Source: Desulfatiglans sp.
Lineage (GTDB): Bacteria; Desulfobacterota; DSM-4660; Desulfatiglandales; HGW-15
Direction of reading: 5' to 3'
DNA length: 64,000 nt
Assembly: GCA_012513605.1 (NCBI GenBank)
Contig: JAAZBV010000136.1
Span: 1 to 64,000, forward strand
The notes beneath the pieces were generated by a model that saw nothing but the letters and a program-made list of their open reading frames with translations, did no database searches and was not told the DNA's origin. Positions 1-9,267 of this stretch are shown here, one piece after another. The stretch's first letter is position 1, and the number at the start of each line of letters is the position of its first letter. A program made the translations under genes and the position numbers.

Positions 1-1
1 C

Positions 2-1408
2 CAGACATGCTCTCCCACAAGGTCTATGCTTATGTCTGGCACAGACAACCATCTGGCAGGCGTGGGGGTAATGGGAGGCCCATCCAGGGAAGAGCATAAG
101 GATAAACCGGGTTATGTCGGGTATCTGAATTTCAGGGTCGTCTCACTGGCAGACATATTGAGCGACGCAGGCTACAATACCTATATAACAGGCAAGTGGC
201 ATCTGGGTATGGATGTTGATAACGGGCCTGTGGCAAGGGGTTTCAGGCGCGCATTTATCTCGCTTGACGGTGCCGCCCACCTTGGAAAATGGGACTGGCG
301 CGGGCCTCAACCCGCCGATTACAGAGATGGCGAAACACTGATACAGGTTGATGATGACTTTTACAGCACCCGTGTATACACAGATAAGATGATAGAGTAC
401 ATAGAGAATGACCGTAAAGAAAATAAACCCTTTTTTGCATATCTTGCCTATACGGCACCGCACTGGCCTTTACAGGCGCCTGATGAATCCATTGCACGGT
501 TCAAGGGGAAATATGACAGGGGGTATCAGGCACTATATGAGGAGAGATTTAACCGCCTTAAAGAGATGGGGCTAATAAAACTTGATGCAAAACCGATCAG
601 TAATGATCGCTTTCAGCCGGCATGGGATGCGCTCAGCGATGAAGAAAAAAAGATAGAGACGCGAAAGATGGAAATATATGCGGCCATGGTCAGCGACCTT
701 GATACATACATTGGCAAATTTATTGACTATTTAAAAAGTATCAATGAATACGATAATACCTTTATCATGTTCATGTCAGATAATGGCGCAGAATCGAGTA
801 GAATGGACCTGGCGCCGTTTATAGCAGATCATGTTGGCAAAGAATATGACCACAGCCTTGAAAACCTCGGGCGAGGAAATACCTATGTAATGTATGGCAA
901 AAACTGGGCCAGTGTATCTGCAACCCCATTTTTCAGGCACAAGGCAACCGGATTTGAAGGTGGCATCCATGTTCCCGCCTTTGTGAATTACCCGAAAATG
1001 GTTAAAGCAGGCACCAGCAGTAACGGGTTGGGGCATGTCATGGATGTGTATCCCACATTACTGGAGCTTGCAAAAGCAAAGCACCCGGGAACAAGCTACA
1101 GGGGGCAGGAGGTGTTGCCTGTTAAAGGTAAATCCCTGATCCCTCTTATTACAGGACAGGCAGATGAAATTCATGAAAAAAACAATATCCAGGGTTGGGA
1201 ACTGCACGGACACAGAGGCATCAGACATGGTGTCTGGAAGCTTGTATGGGATCAGGCCCCACCTGAAAATGACAGAAGATGGAACTTATACAACCTGGCA
1301 GAAGACCCTTTTGAACAGAATGACTTAAGCGAAACCATGCCGGAAAAATATAAAGAGATGATCGCCAACTGGGATGTGTACGCTCAGGAAAACGAGGTTA
1401 TATATTAG
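2..1408 (+). CDS. Arylsulfatase, 5'-truncated by the window edge
   Basis: Formylglycine-dependent sulfatase that hydrolyses sulfate esters. The frame is open from base 2, so the true start lies upstream. The sulfatase signature C-S-P-T-R is encoded at bases 8-22; its Cys is the residue converted to formylglycine in this family. The second signature, GYNTYITGKWHLG, is encoded near 170-208, and a metal-site motif (SDNGAES) follows near 778-798. Most of the catalytic alkaline-phosphatase-like domain and the C-terminal subdomain are therefore present; only the N-terminal metal-binding segment is missing. A strong terminator follows directly. An internal ATG at base 26 is not a plausible start because it would exclude the catalytic Cys. 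The substrate cannot be deduced. Location is probably periplasmic (inference; the signal peptide is out of view). Confidence 0.93.
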   Translation, partial: QTCSPTRSMLMSGTDNHLAGVGVMGGPSREEHKDKPGYVGYLNFRVVSLADILSDAGYNTYITGKWHLGMDVDNGPVARGFRRAFISLDGAAHLGKWDWRGPQPADYRDGETLIQVDDDFYSTRVYTDKMIEYIENDRKENKPFFAYLAYTAPHWPLQAPDESIARFKGKYDRGYQALYEERFNRLKEMGLIKLDAKPISNDRFQPAWDALSDEEKKIETRKMEIYAAMVSDLDTYIGKFIDYLKSINEYDNTFIMFMSDNGAESSRMDLAPFIADHVGKEYDHSLENLGRGNTYVMYGKNWASVSATPFFRHKATGFEGGIHVPAFVNYPKMVKAGTSSNGLGHVMDVYPTLLELAKAKHPGTSYRGQEVLPVKGKSLIPLITGQADEIHEKNNIQGWELHGHRGIRHGVWKLVWDQAPPENDRRWNLYNLAEDPFEQNDLSETMPEKYKEMIANWDVYAQENEVIY

Positions 1409-1419
1409 GATATTTATCT

Positions 1420-1455
1420 GGTTCCAACGGTCTCCGTTGGAACCTCTCTTTTATT
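1420..1455 (+). terminator. Rho-independent terminator after the arylsulfatase
   Basis: A perfect 11-bp stem (GGTTCCAACGG at 1420-1430 with CCGTTGGAACC at 1434-1444) closes a 3-nt loop and runs into a T-rich tail (TCTCTTTTATT). It lies 12 bp after the sulfatase stop codon. Confidence 0.9.
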
Positions 1456-1555
1456 AATGTCCAGCCTTCAGGGTTTTAAAAATACTTACCATCGCATTAA
1501 ACAGATACTCTAATCTCAATTGGCTTCCTTTTCTATATGAATACCGGAGCCTTTT

Positions 1556-1804
1556 TCATGCCTTTTTAAGGGCTGTAAAGGTCCCCAGGCTGTTGCCTCC
1601 GGCAAATGCCAGGATATTCATCATTCCGTTGCTGGCGCTATCCTGCAGGATCATGGTCAGAAGCACAAAATTGACTACTGTAATGATCCCGCTCAGAAGC
1701 GTGGCCGCTGCGATTTTTTTTTCAGTTATAAATCTGGTGTATTTGGTGACTAAAAGATCAACGATAAATCCTGCCACAAAAATGATTATAATTTTCCAGA
1801 CCAT
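1556..1804 (-). CDS. Small two-helix inner-membrane protein
   Basis: 82-residue hydrophobic protein with two predicted membrane segments (about residues 3-18 and 31-52) joined by a short basic loop (KYTRFITEKK), and a glycine-rich C-terminal part (AFAGGNSLGTFTALKK). A textbook Shine-Dalgarno sequence (AGGAGGT) sits just upstream of the ATG, which supports it as a real gene. It resembles small membrane proteins of unknown function seen in many anaerobes; I do not recognise a named family. It is monocistronic and converges on the sulfatase. Confidence 0.65.
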   Translation of the reverse strand: MVWKIIIIFVAGFIVDLLVTKYTRFITEKKIAAATLLSGIITVVNFVLLTMILQDSASNGMMNILAFAGGNSLGTFTALKKA

Positions 1805-2164
1805 GGGTCACCTCCTTCCTGTGAGATTTGATGGAGCGCGATCTTGACCGAACCGGCAGACACCTGCCAGATCCCGGATATCAGGGACAAATATATCTCT
1901 GTCCGGACCTGTGACCTGAAAGGCGTTCAGCTTAAGGATGAATTGGCTTAAAAATTATTAGAGGTAAAGATTCATGATTAGGAAAAGAAAAGAGATCGAG
2001 GTGAATCTTAATCAGCCAAAGCCCGACGGAGGTTGATCGTTTAAATCCATAAAATTCTCCATTTTTAAATGAATAATAAGCCTTCAAAGGCATTTTTGCG
2101 TCTAATATAATATTAAACGCCTGGGATGTCAAGATTTAGCCAAAAACAGGCTAATACCGATTTT
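1805..2164. other. Intergenic, no gene supported
   Basis: 360 bp between two minus-strand genes. It contains the ribosome binding site of the small membrane protein and an AT-rich stretch. A 66-codon minus-strand open frame at 1932-2132 has no start signal or recognisable protein and is not called. A weak inverted repeat (TTAGCC/GGCTAA, about 2135-2153) lies downstream of the ASST-like gene. Confidence 0.5.
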
Positions 2165-3502
2165 TTATTTATCTGTTTTATATATCCTGTAAAACTCCGG
2201 GCATTCGGTCAGGGGTATTTTTTTACTCAAATCCCTGTTTTTAAGCCCCGGAAAATCTGCGCCATAACGATATGACCTGTGGATCATGTTGTTCATCATA
2301 TTGGGCATATCACCATCTTCAGCATAACATTTGAGTTCCTTACCAAATACAGGGCTTACATAATCCCATACTACCTTCTTGTCTTCTGTCACCTCAAACA
2401 GGTGGCCGCTGTTGGTGGATGTAACATGTATGTTGCCGTTGGGAAGCATCTGCACATAACCCTGGCGAAATGAATAAAAGCTTTGGGATGTTATGGGGTG
2501 ATACTCCCAAACAACCTGATTTGTCTTCCTGTCTACTATTACAATGGCTGAGCGGTTACCCTCAGCACGCTCAGAACCATTGTCAAATATCATAAAGCGG
2601 TCTTTACCTATATAAGAAACCCCGTGAGAGCCAAACACCTTCTGGTCGCCATTGTCGTACCATGAAGGTTTCTTGCCCTGACCATAGGCGCTGGGGTTTC
2701 CCCACCTGTAAACTATCCTGCCTGTTTTATGATCAACAAGATAAAACTCGCTCAGGTTTCTTGAATTTAAAAGCACCATATCCATTTCAGGTATGTACTC
2801 AACCACATTAAAATGGCTCCAGTCAAAGCCCGCATAATTGGGGCCTAGCTTTTCCGGGAGTACATAGTTTATATCAAGCTGGTGCGGGCCTGTTCCAATA
2901 TGATCCCAGACATGCCATTCCCATATGATCTTGCCGTTCTTATCCACCTCACGCACAAAATCCATCCAGAATTCATTGTGATACTGGCCCATATCGTGGA
3001 CCTCAAGGGGTATTGTTTTCGGGTCCCGCCCTTTTGCAATGGCTTCATCAATACTCTTTGCCTCCCAGCCAAGTATCAGGGTGTTACCGTTTGGCATGCG
3101 GTCAAAACAGTGATGCTGAATCTCTCTGGCGCTGTTCATCTTATATTCCCACACCACCCTGCCGTCCCAGTCTATCTCCTGAACAATGCCCCCTGCCCCG
3201 CCGATCGCTGCGGCTCTTTTTTCCATTACCCCGCCCCTTAAGAGATTCCCGTTTGGCAGCAGCATTGCATAGGATCCGGGTGTGTATTCAGATTCCCACT
3301 TGTGAACAAGGCTACCCTCCATATCTATAAGATAGGTGGTTTTGCTATTCATCATTGGCGCAAAAAGGGTATAGCCGCCATATGATCTTTCACTAACATA
3401 CTTGAGCACGCCAGTCGGCCCCACAATAGCCTCATAAGAGAATACAGAACCAGATGATACAGCAATAATAAAAGAGATAATAAACCAGTAAATTTTTTTC
3501 AT
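2165..3502 (-). CDS. Exported arylsulfotransferase (ASST)-like protein
   Basis: 445 residues with a signal peptide (about residues 1-22, ending near VFS-YEA) followed by repeated beta-propeller-like blades, each with an aromatic-tryptophan strand (VHKWES, VVWEYKM, IIWEWHVW, IVYRWGN, VVWEYHP, VVWDYVS). This is the pattern of the arylsulfotransferase/ASST fold. His-containing segments typical of the family are visible: IQHHCFDRMPNGNTLI near residue 128, WSHFNVVEY near 228 and FGSHGVSYI near 290. Family members transfer sulfate between phenols in the periplasm without PAPS, or are related six-bladed propellers of unknown activity. Whether the catalytic His/Arg set is complete cannot be judged by eye. 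The nearby arylsulfatase gives a thematic sulfate-ester context, though the two genes are convergent and not an operon. Confidence 0.8.
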   Translation of the reverse strand: MKKIYWFIISFIIAVSSGSVFSYEAIVGPTGVLKYVSERSYGGYTLFAPMMNSKTTYLIDMEGSLVHKWESEYTPGSYAMLLPNGNLLRGGVMEKRAAAIGGAGGIVQEIDWDGRVVWEYKMNSAREIQHHCFDRMPNGNTLILGWEAKSIDEAIAKGRDPKTIPLEVHDMGQYHNEFWMDFVREVDKNGKIIWEWHVWDHIGTGPHQLDINYVLPEKLGPNYAGFDWSHFNVVEYIPEMDMVLLNSRNLSEFYLVDHKTGRIVYRWGNPSAYGQGKKPSWYDNGDQKVFGSHGVSYIGKDRFMIFDNGSERAEGNRSAIVIVDRKTNQVVWEYHPITSQSFYSFRQGYVQMLPNGNIHVTSTNSGHLFEVTEDKKVVWDYVSPVFGKELKCYAEDGDMPNMMNNMIHRSYRYGADFPGLKNRDLSKKIPLTECPEFYRIYKTDK

Positions 3503-3670
3503 ATTACCCTCCTGAAAATCATGCTTTTTGTATTATCTGCACAGTATGAGTCTTCCACTGTTTTTCCACTCAATAAATCTTTAAATTAGAAAAAGAAATA
3601 CATTTTTAAAAAATTGAAGTCAAATATATACGCAGTAAACCGTAAAGGATTCTTATCAGGGTCATTAAAA

Positions 3671-3709
3671 TAGGGCTTTACATTTCTCTCTTTTTTAACT
3701 AAAGCCCTA
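3671..3709 (+). promoter_or_regulatory. 10-bp inverted repeat just upstream of the next gene
   Basis: TAGGGCTTTA (3671-3680) and TAAAGCCCTA (3700-3709) are perfect complements separated by 19 nt that include a T-rich run. The right arm ends about 6 nt before the Shine-Dalgarno (GAGGT) of the gene starting at 3729. It could be an operator or a leader hairpin; function is inferred only from position. Confidence 0.45.
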
Positions 3710-3728
3710 ATAGATGAGGTGCATATTT

Positions 3729-4286
3729 ATGAAAACATATTCGCTATATATATCAATTCTTATTGTATTCACATTCATCATTTTTAGTGCTTCCGCATCG
3801 GATGCAGGTGAATACAAATGGCTCAAGACACCAAACTATCAGACAGTTCTGGTATTTGCAGATGTAAAAGAGTGCGGGCAATTATCAGGATATATAAAGG
3901 ATACTATAAAGGTTGTTCTTTCGCGCTCGGGTATCAAAGCTTCCATTTCAGACAGTCTTGTTTTTCAGTCTGTAGAAGAAGGAGAAGGATTTACAATGGA
4001 GCTAATGAACGGCAAACTGATAGAAGACAGCAAGATACTCTTTTATGTTTATGGTAGATGTATTGAATATGGTTCGGCCCTCATTTACCAGTTTAATATA
4101 AATTTCGCAACCTATGATAATAGAAGCTCACAAGCGCTTATCTATTCATCGCCCGGACACAGCGTGTTCGGGGCAGATTCAGTAAATGGCATTAAAAGAA
4201 AATTTAAAAGGCTCATGGAGGATGCAGCGGCTGATTATATCTCATCCAATAAAGGTCAGGCAAAACCTCATAAAACAAATAAATAA
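3729..4286 (+). CDS. Exported protein of unknown function
   Basis: 185 residues from the ATG at 3729, preferred over the in-frame ATG at 3714 because GAGGT lies 8 nt upstream of 3729 and the protein then begins with a clean signal peptide (MKTYSLYISILIVFTFIIF, cleavage near SASA-SDA). The mature part has mixed alpha/beta character with alternating hydrophobic strands (TVLVFADV, ILFYVYGRC, IYQFNINFATYD) and a basic C-terminus. It has some flavour of DUF4410-like exported proteins, but I do not recognise it with certainty. It stands alone, divergent from the ASST-like gene. Confidence 0.7.
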   Translation: MKTYSLYISILIVFTFIIFSASASDAGEYKWLKTPNYQTVLVFADVKECGQLSGYIKDTIKVVLSRSGIKASISDSLVFQSVEEGEGFTMELMNGKLIEDSKILFYVYGRCIEYGSALIYQFNINFATYDNRSSQALIYSSPGHSVFGADSVNGIKRKFKRLMEDAAADYISSNKGQAKPHKTNK

Positions 4287-4367
4287 AAACCGGTTGACTT
4301 TTATGGGGCAGCCATTTTAGATATTTTCAACGTTAATTAATCAAAAACATCAGGAAAGGAATGAACA

Positions 4368-4907
4368 ATGACACAAAGAAAATATGAGAGACTTGTATAT
4401 GAATTTACACCTGAGTACAACGAGGCAGCGGCTGAAGGCGTAGGCACTGACTTTGTCTATTCCCCACAGGCATATTTCAGGGGTGCATGTCAGATACCCG
4501 GGGCAAAGTACAATGTGGGTTTTCAGATCTTTGTGAAACCATTCTTTCTTGACAGGACTCCCCACCGCCACCCTGTAGAAGAGTACCTGATATTCCTGGG
4601 CGGGACATTCCCCAATGTGTTTGAATTTGACGCTGATATCTCGCTCTGCCTTGGCGAAGAGATGGAGGAGTATATTATTACAAAACCCACTATTGTGCGC
4701 ATACCTGCCGGGGTGCTCCACTGCCCACTCAATTTCAGGCGTGTTGACAAGCCGATCTTTTTTCAGGCGGCATGCATGCAGGGGATGTTCGGCGGTGTAT
4801 ATGATGGTAAGGAGATCTATTACAACGGCCCTGGCCAGTGCGTATATGATGCAGACAAGAAGTGCGACGCATGCAAAAAATGCCTGGATGATGACTGGGA
4901 TAGATAG
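4368..4907 (+). CDS. Cupin-fold protein with C-terminal CxxC motif
   Basis: 179 residues. A cupin motif 1 with the metal-binding pattern HxHx3E is seen in PHRHPVEEYLIFLGG (about residues 65-79), and a motif 2 with its His in PAGVLHCPLNF (about residues 112-122), so a single-domain, probably mononuclear metal-binding cupin is supported. The C-terminus carries CDACKKC, an extra pair of CxxC-like motifs outside the barrel that could bind a metal or act in redox. Substrate unknown. A clear Shine-Dalgarno (AGGAA) precedes the ATG, and a strong terminator follows. Confidence 0.8.
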   Translation: MTQRKYERLVYEFTPEYNEAAAEGVGTDFVYSPQAYFRGACQIPGAKYNVGFQIFVKPFFLDRTPHRHPVEEYLIFLGGTFPNVFEFDADISLCLGEEMEEYIITKPTIVRIPAGVLHCPLNFRRVDKPIFFQAACMQGMFGGVYDGKEIYYNGPGQCVYDADKKCDACKKCLDDDWDR

Positions 4908-4916
4908 ATTTTTATA

Positions 4917-4948
4917 AGGTGGTATTTTACATGCCACCTATTTTTTTT
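4917..4948 (+). terminator. Rho-independent terminator after the cupin gene
   Basis: AGGTGGTAT (4917-4925) pairs with ATGCCACCT (4931-4939; one G-U pair) around a 5-nt loop. Eight T residues follow after an A (4941-4948). It lies 10 bp after the cupin stop. Confidence 0.88.
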
Positions 4949-4977
4949 GAATCACAGAGATGCCCTATTCTACGCTT

Positions 4978-5517
4978 TTACTTGATTATTTTAACTATAT
5001 CCCTGAACCTGGAGTGCTCTGCTGTCTTCATAAGTTCAAAAAGGGCCATTTCAACACAGGTCATTGTTGCGCCCATATGTTCCATCTTCTTTAAGGCAAG
5101 TTCCTTGTTTTTAGGGTCCCTTGATGCTACAGCATCAGTTACAATATGCACCTCATAGCCCATATCAATGAGTTCGACTGTGGTCTGATATATACAGATA
5201 TGACTTTCAATACCTGATATAAGTATCTGTCTTTTATTGATCTTTTTAACTTCGTCCAGAAAAGCCCTTTCCTTGCAGCAACTGAAAGAGATCTTTGGTA
5301 TAGATGTTACATCAGGCATAAGCCCTCTGATCTCCGGGATCGTGGGGCCAAGCCCCTTAGGGTTCTGTTCTGTCAGTATTATGGGTATATCAAGGCATTT
5401 GCTGCCATTTATAAGCTGGCCTGCGGCCTTGAACAGAGACTCCTTATCATGCATAGCATGTGCAAGGTTTCCCTGAATATCTATTACCGCGAGTATAGTA
5501 TTGTTCAATTCGAGCAT
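4978..5517 (-). CDS. Isochorismatase-family cysteine hydrolase
   Basis: 179 residues. The Asp-Lys-Cys catalytic triad of the family is visible: Asp13 in VIDIQ, Lys75 in IPKISFSC and Cys108 in GIESHICIYQ, with the usual cis-peptide region before the Cys. The segment NPKGLGPTIPEI and the C-terminal TDAVASRDP block resemble the YcaC-type subgroup. Family members hydrolyse amides or vinyl ethers such as nicotinamide or isochorismate; the substrate here is unknown. AGGAG lies upstream of the ATG. It is followed upstream by a small ferredoxin gene in the same direction, 21 bp away, probably one transcript. Confidence 0.88.
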   Translation of the reverse strand: MLELNNTILAVIDIQGNLAHAMHDKESLFKAAGQLINGSKCLDIPIILTEQNPKGLGPTIPEIRGLMPDVTSIPKISFSCCKERAFLDEVKKINKRQILISGIESHICIYQTTVELIDMGYEVHIVTDAVASRDPKNKELALKKMEHMGATMTCVEMALFELMKTAEHSRFRDIVKIIK

Positions 5518-5538
5518 GGCTATCTTTTCTCCTTTTTA

Positions 5539-5730
5539 TTAATCCCAGAATATACATGACATGGGGCACTCTCCCATTGCATCCAGTATGCAGGCCTCAT
5601 CACCGCCTTCAGGTTTTTTCACAAAGGCCTTTTCAAGTTCATGATTTAATTCAAATACATCAGGACACAAATCAGCGCAGCTCCCGCACCCTATGCACTC
5701 ATTTTCATCTATCCTAACCTTTCTGCCCAT
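5539..5730 (-). CDS. Monocluster [4Fe-4S] ferredoxin
   Basis: 63 residues. Cys12, Cys15 and Cys18 form CxxCxxC (ECIGCGSC) and a distal CP (GECP) supplies the fourth ligand. Cys22 and a late Cys (PMSC) are typical of the Desulfovibrio-type small ferredoxins, where such extra cysteines form a disulfide or allow cluster conversion. The protein is acidic, as expected for a low-potential electron carrier. GGAG precedes the ATG. It is co-directional with the isochorismatase-type gene downstream; a functional link is not evident. Confidence 0.93.
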   Translation of the reverse strand: MGRKVRIDENECIGCGSCADLCPDVFELNHELEKAFVKKPEGGDEACILDAMGECPMSCIFWD

Positions 5731-5958
5731 ATCTTCTCCATAAATGTATGATTGTAAACGGCAGGTAATATATCATAATAAATGGCTTTATCCATTATTT
5801 TATGTCAAAAGACTTAAATAATAGCTTGAAATAATAAACAGTTTTTTATATCTCTACCATGACAAAATTTTAAAAGGCTGAAAAAGCATATAGCCCCAGG
5901 TAAAAGTATAAAAAATGCCTATAAAGCCATAACTGTGCAAAAAAATAAGGAGAATTGA

Positions 5959-7044
5959 ATGACAAACAGAATTTTTAATTTTAATGCAGGCCCTTCTGCC
6001 CTTCCCCTGCCGGTACTGGAACAGGCAAAAGAGGAATTACTTGATTTCAATGGAACAGGGATGTCCATAACAGAAATCAGCCACAGATCAACTGCCTTTG
6101 ATGAGGTGATAGATACTGCCATAGCAAGGGTAAAAAGACTTTTAAACCTTGATGAAAATTACAGTGTGCTCTTTATCCAGGGCGGGGCCAGTATGCAGTT
6201 CTGCATGGTGCCTATGAATGTGAGTGTTGCAGGAAAACCTGTTGACTATATAAACACAGGCACATGGTCAACAGCCGCCATAAAAGAGGCAAAGATACAG
6301 GGGCTGGATACAAGGGTACTTGCCTCTTCTGAGGACAGGAATTTTTCATATATCCCTTACGATGTAAAAGAGGATGGCAATGCCGCATATCTTCACTTTA
6401 CCTCCAATAACACTATAAAGGGCACACAGTGGGCCAAGTTCCCGGAACCCAACGGTGTTCCCCTTATATCAGACATGTCTTCAGATTTTTTAAGCAGGGA
6501 ATTTGATGCTAAACCCTTTGGACTCATATATGCCGGTGCACAGAAGAATATCGGGCCAGCGGGCGCTGCAATGGTTATCATAAGAAAGGATATGCTTGAG
6601 AGGACACCTAAAAACATCCCGACCTTTTTGAAATATACAACATTTTCTGAAAATAACTCCATGTTCAATACACCACCATGCTTTGTTATCTATATAACAG
6701 GGCTTGTTCTTAAATGGCTTGAAGAGACAATAGGCGGTCTTAAAAACATGGAAAAGCTTAATGATGAAAAGGCTGAAACCCTTTACTCATTCCTTGACAG
6801 CTCCGGCTTTTACAGGGGCACTGCTGATAAAGACAGCAGGTCAAAGATGAATGTCACATTCAGGTTGCCTACCGAAGATCTTGAAAAGCGGTTTGTCTCC
6901 GCTGCAACAAAGGCTGGCCTGGAAGGTCTTAAAGGACACCGTTCTGTTGGCGGATGCAGGGCCTCCCTTTATAATGCAACCACCATAGAGGCGGTAAAGA
7001 GTCTTGTTCAATTCATGAAGAACTTTGAAAAGAAAGAGGGGTAG
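5959..7044 (+). CDS. serC: Phosphoserine aminotransferase
   Basis: 361 residues, the usual length of SerC. This PLP enzyme converts 3-phosphohydroxypyruvate and glutamate to phosphoserine and 2-oxoglutarate. The start [10 protein letters not shown], the STAFDEVI segment, [10 protein letters not shown] and the PLP-lysine region [12 protein letters not shown] (Lys near residue 197) are diagnostic, as is the C-terminal [21 protein letters not shown] sits 7 nt upstream of the ATG. The asnS start lies 2 bp after its stop, indicating an operon. Confidence 0.97.
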   Translation: MTNRIFNFNAGPSALPLPVLEQAKEELLDFNGTGMSITEISHRSTAFDEVIDTAIARVKRLLNLDENYSVLFIQGGASMQFCMVPMNVSVAGKPVDYINTGTWSTAAIKEAKIQGLDTRVLASSEDRNFSYIPYDVKEDGNAAYLHFTSNNTIKGTQWAKFPEPNGVPLISDMSSDFLSREFDAKPFGLIYAGAQKNIGPAGAAMVIIRKDMLERTPKNIPTFLKYTTFSENNSMFNTPPCFVIYITGLVLKWLEETIGGLKNMEKLNDEKAETLYSFLDSSGFYRGTADKDSRSKMNVTFRLPTEDLEKRFVSAATKAGLEGLKGHRSVGGCRASLYNATTIEAVKSLVQFMKNFEKKEG

Positions 7045-7046
7045 TC

Positions 7047-8438
7047 TTGAGACGTATAAGGGTCGCCCAGCTCCTCTCCCTTGATAAGGGAGAGGACAAT
7101 ATCACGGTAATGGGGTGGGTAAGAACAAGGCGGGATTCAAAGGGAGGCTTCTCCTTTATTGAGGTCAATGATGGCTCCTGCCTTGGTAATCTCCAGGTTG
7201 TTGCCGACTCAAACCTGCCAAACTACCAGGATGAGATCATTAAAATCCAGACCGGATGCTCTGTAAAGGTAACCGGCAGCGCAGTACCTTCACCTGGCAA
7301 AGGCCAGAAAATGGAATTGCAGGCAAAAAGCATAGAGGTGGTTGGATGGGCAGACCCTGAAACATACCCCATGCAGAAAAAGAGGCACTCCTTTGAATTC
7401 CTTCGCACTATTGCACACTTAAGGCCACGTACAAATACCTTTGGGGCAATAGCCAGGGTACGAAATGCCATGAGCATTGCCATCCATAAATTCTTTCAGG
7501 AAAGGGGGTTTCTCTATATTCATACCCCTATCCTGACCGGAAGCGACTGCGAAGGCGCAGGTGACATGTTCCGGGTTACCCGATTTGAACTGGATAAGAT
7601 ACCCTTTAAAGATGGAAGCCCCGACTTTGAACAGGACTTTTTTGGGGCACCTGCCCAATTGACAGTAAGCGGTCAGCTTGAGGCAGAGATATATGCCCTC
7701 GCAATGGGTGATGTGTATACCTTTGGTCCAACATTCAGGGCTGAAAATTCCAATACATCACGCCATCTTGCAGAATTCTGGATGGTGGAACCTGAAATGG
7801 CCTTTTGTGACCTTGAGGGGGATATCAGGACTGCAACCGAATTTATCAAATATATATTAAAGTATGTCCTTGAAAACTGCCAAGAAGACATGGAATTCTT
7901 TAATAATTTTATTGATAAAACCATTATTGAAACCCTGGAAAATATCATATGTCAGGATTTCAGGATCCTGACATACACAGAGGCGGTAGATATACTCTCT
8001 TCTTCCAATGAACCATTTGAATTTCCCGTAAAATGGGGGAGCGATCTACAGGCGGAACATGAGAGATTCCTCTGTGAAAAGAGGTTTAACAGGCCTGTTG
8101 TTCTTATAGATTATCCTAAGGATATCAAGGCATTTTATATGAAACTTAATGAAGATAATAAGACAGTAAGGGCAATGGATGTTCTCTTCCCTAAGATTGG
8201 AGAAATCATTGGGGGAAGCCAGAGGGAAGAGAGCTATGAACTCCTTTTATCAAGGATAAAAGAGAATGGGCTTAATCCTGATGATTACTGGTGGTATCTT
8301 GAACTAAGAAAATTTGGTTCAGCACCTCATTCAGGATTTGGGCTGGGGTTTGAGCGGATCATCCAGTTTATTACAGGTATGGGAAATATAAGGGATGTAA
8401 TCCCCTTCCCTCGCACACCTGGAAACATATCCTTTTAA
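7047..8438 (+). CDS. asnS: Asparaginyl-tRNA synthetase
   Basis: 463 residues, typical AsnRS length. It begins with an OB-fold anticodon-binding domain (about 15-105: [20 protein letters not shown]), followed by the class II core with motif 2 ([21 protein letters not shown]) and motif 3 ([15 protein letters not shown]) near the C-terminus. The start is a TTG at 7047, chosen because GAGGGG lies 6-11 nt upstream and the protein then begins at the expected [10 protein letters not shown]. It is in an operon behind serC, with a 2-bp gap. Presence of AsnRS means Asn-tRNA is charged directly. Confidence 0.97.
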   Translation: MRRIRVAQLLSLDKGEDNITVMGWVRTRRDSKGGFSFIEVNDGSCLGNLQVVADSNLPNYQDEIIKIQTGCSVKVTGSAVPSPGKGQKMELQAKSIEVVGWADPETYPMQKKRHSFEFLRTIAHLRPRTNTFGAIARVRNAMSIAIHKFFQERGFLYIHTPILTGSDCEGAGDMFRVTRFELDKIPFKDGSPDFEQDFFGAPAQLTVSGQLEAEIYALAMGDVYTFGPTFRAENSNTSRHLAEFWMVEPEMAFCDLEGDIRTATEFIKYILKYVLENCQEDMEFFNNFIDKTIIETLENIICQDFRILTYTEAVDILSSSNEPFEFPVKWGSDLQAEHERFLCEKRFNRPVVLIDYPKDIKAFYMKLNEDNKTVRAMDVLFPKIGEIIGGSQREESYELLLSRIKENGLNPDDYWWYLELRKFGSAPHSGFGLGFERIIQFITGMGNIRDVIPFPRTPGNISF

Positions 8439-8446
8439 TAAAGGTG

Positions 8447-8869
8447 TTAATCCATTGAAACCTTTACCTTCTCTTTAATATCTATAACTCTGTCATTATT
8501 AATATTTTTATCATCCATGTGATAGACTACCGCTATAAGGTGCCTGCTTTTTTTGGCCCGGTCAACAGGGCTGATAATTAGGGAGCCAAGCCCGAATGTT
8601 GCAAAATCCATCACATCAAAACTGAGGATATCCCTGGCGCTTATTTCAGAAGGATATTCATATATACCTTTGTACTGGTTTTCATTCAGCCTGGAAATAA
8701 ACATGGGGTTTCCTAAATGCCTTTCTGCCTCTCCTCGTTTCATACCCAAAAATACCGGGCCCCACTCCGGGGCAGTTGAATGCATCTTGACATAAACCCC
8801 GGTTGAGCAGGCTGTAAATAAAAAACACGTTCCCAGAAAAAGAATGAAAGGAATCCATCTTCTAACCAT
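8447..8869 (-). CDS. Lipoprotein, BamE/SmpA-like
   Basis: 140 residues with a lipoprotein signal (IPFILFLGTCFLFTAC; lipobox FTAC, Cys21). The segment WGPVFLGMKRGEAERHLGNPMF resembles the helix-turn region of BamE/SmpA/OmlA-type small lipoproteins, in which a conserved G-M-x-x-x-E-V-x-x-x-L-G-x-P motif occurs. The rest is not recognised. It converges on asnS (8-bp gap). Outer-membrane location is inferred. Confidence 0.75.
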   Translation of the reverse strand: MVRRWIPFILFLGTCFLFTACSTGVYVKMHSTAPEWGPVFLGMKRGEAERHLGNPMFISRLNENQYKGIYEYPSEISARDILSFDVMDFATFGLGSLIISPVDRAKKSRHLIAVVYHMDDKNINNDRVIDIKEKVKVSMD

Positions 8870-9212
8870 TTATCGTTGTCTCCTTATGTCAAAAAGATAC
8901 CCTTTCTCAAAAATATTCAAATACCATGCCAATTATTTGATTGCACCCACCCGGAAAGGGGTAATTCTGGATGAAGCTTTCAGTCCCGCTTCCAGCGAAT
9001 CAGCCAATTATTTGTTTTAATGTCTTGTGCAGAAAGATGAGGGCTGACCGCTTGCCCGCTAGGTAATATTTGCCGGTTACAGGGAAAGTACTTCATATCT
9101 GACGGCCTGCCAGAATTTACTACAAATTGACCTTTGGAATAAAAATGGTTTTAATGCTTTAATTTCAATGAGATATAATGATTAAAAAGCGCATTCACGG
9201 CAAAACATAAAA
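8870..9212. other. Intergenic region upstream of the flagellar operon
   Basis: About 340 bp between the divergent lipoprotein gene and flgF. No open frame with a convincing product was seen on either strand. Its right end runs into the sigma-54 promoter at 9213. Confidence 0.5.
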
Positions 9213-9228
9213 TGGTACGATAATTGCT
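9213..9228 (+). promoter_or_regulatory. Sigma-54 promoter of the flgF operon
   Basis: The sequence TGGTACGATAATTGCT matches the sigma-54 consensus TGGCACG-N4-TTGCT at 11 of 12 fixed positions, with the invariant GG (-24) and GC (-12) correctly spaced. Predicted transcription start is about 9239-9241, roughly 28 nt before the flgF ATG, leaving room for its Shine-Dalgarno (GGAGG). An RpoN-dependent activator of the FlrC/FlgR type would be required (established for flagellar middle genes; the activator is not in view). Confidence 0.88.
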
Positions 9229-9267
9229 AATATCATTCGCATATATCAATCTTATTTGGAGGCATAG

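Noticed and set aside
26-34. ATG at base 26 as start of the arylsulfatase
   Set aside because: The frame is open upstream and encodes the catalytic CSPTR motif at bases 8-22, so the gene is cut by the window edge.
1932-2132. 66-codon minus-strand open frame
   Set aside because: No ribosome binding site, no recognisable protein features, and AT-rich intergenic composition.
5731-5958. Candidate promoters and a weak palindrome upstream of serC
   Set aside because: Matches to -35/-10 boxes are poor and several alternatives exist, so none can be supported.
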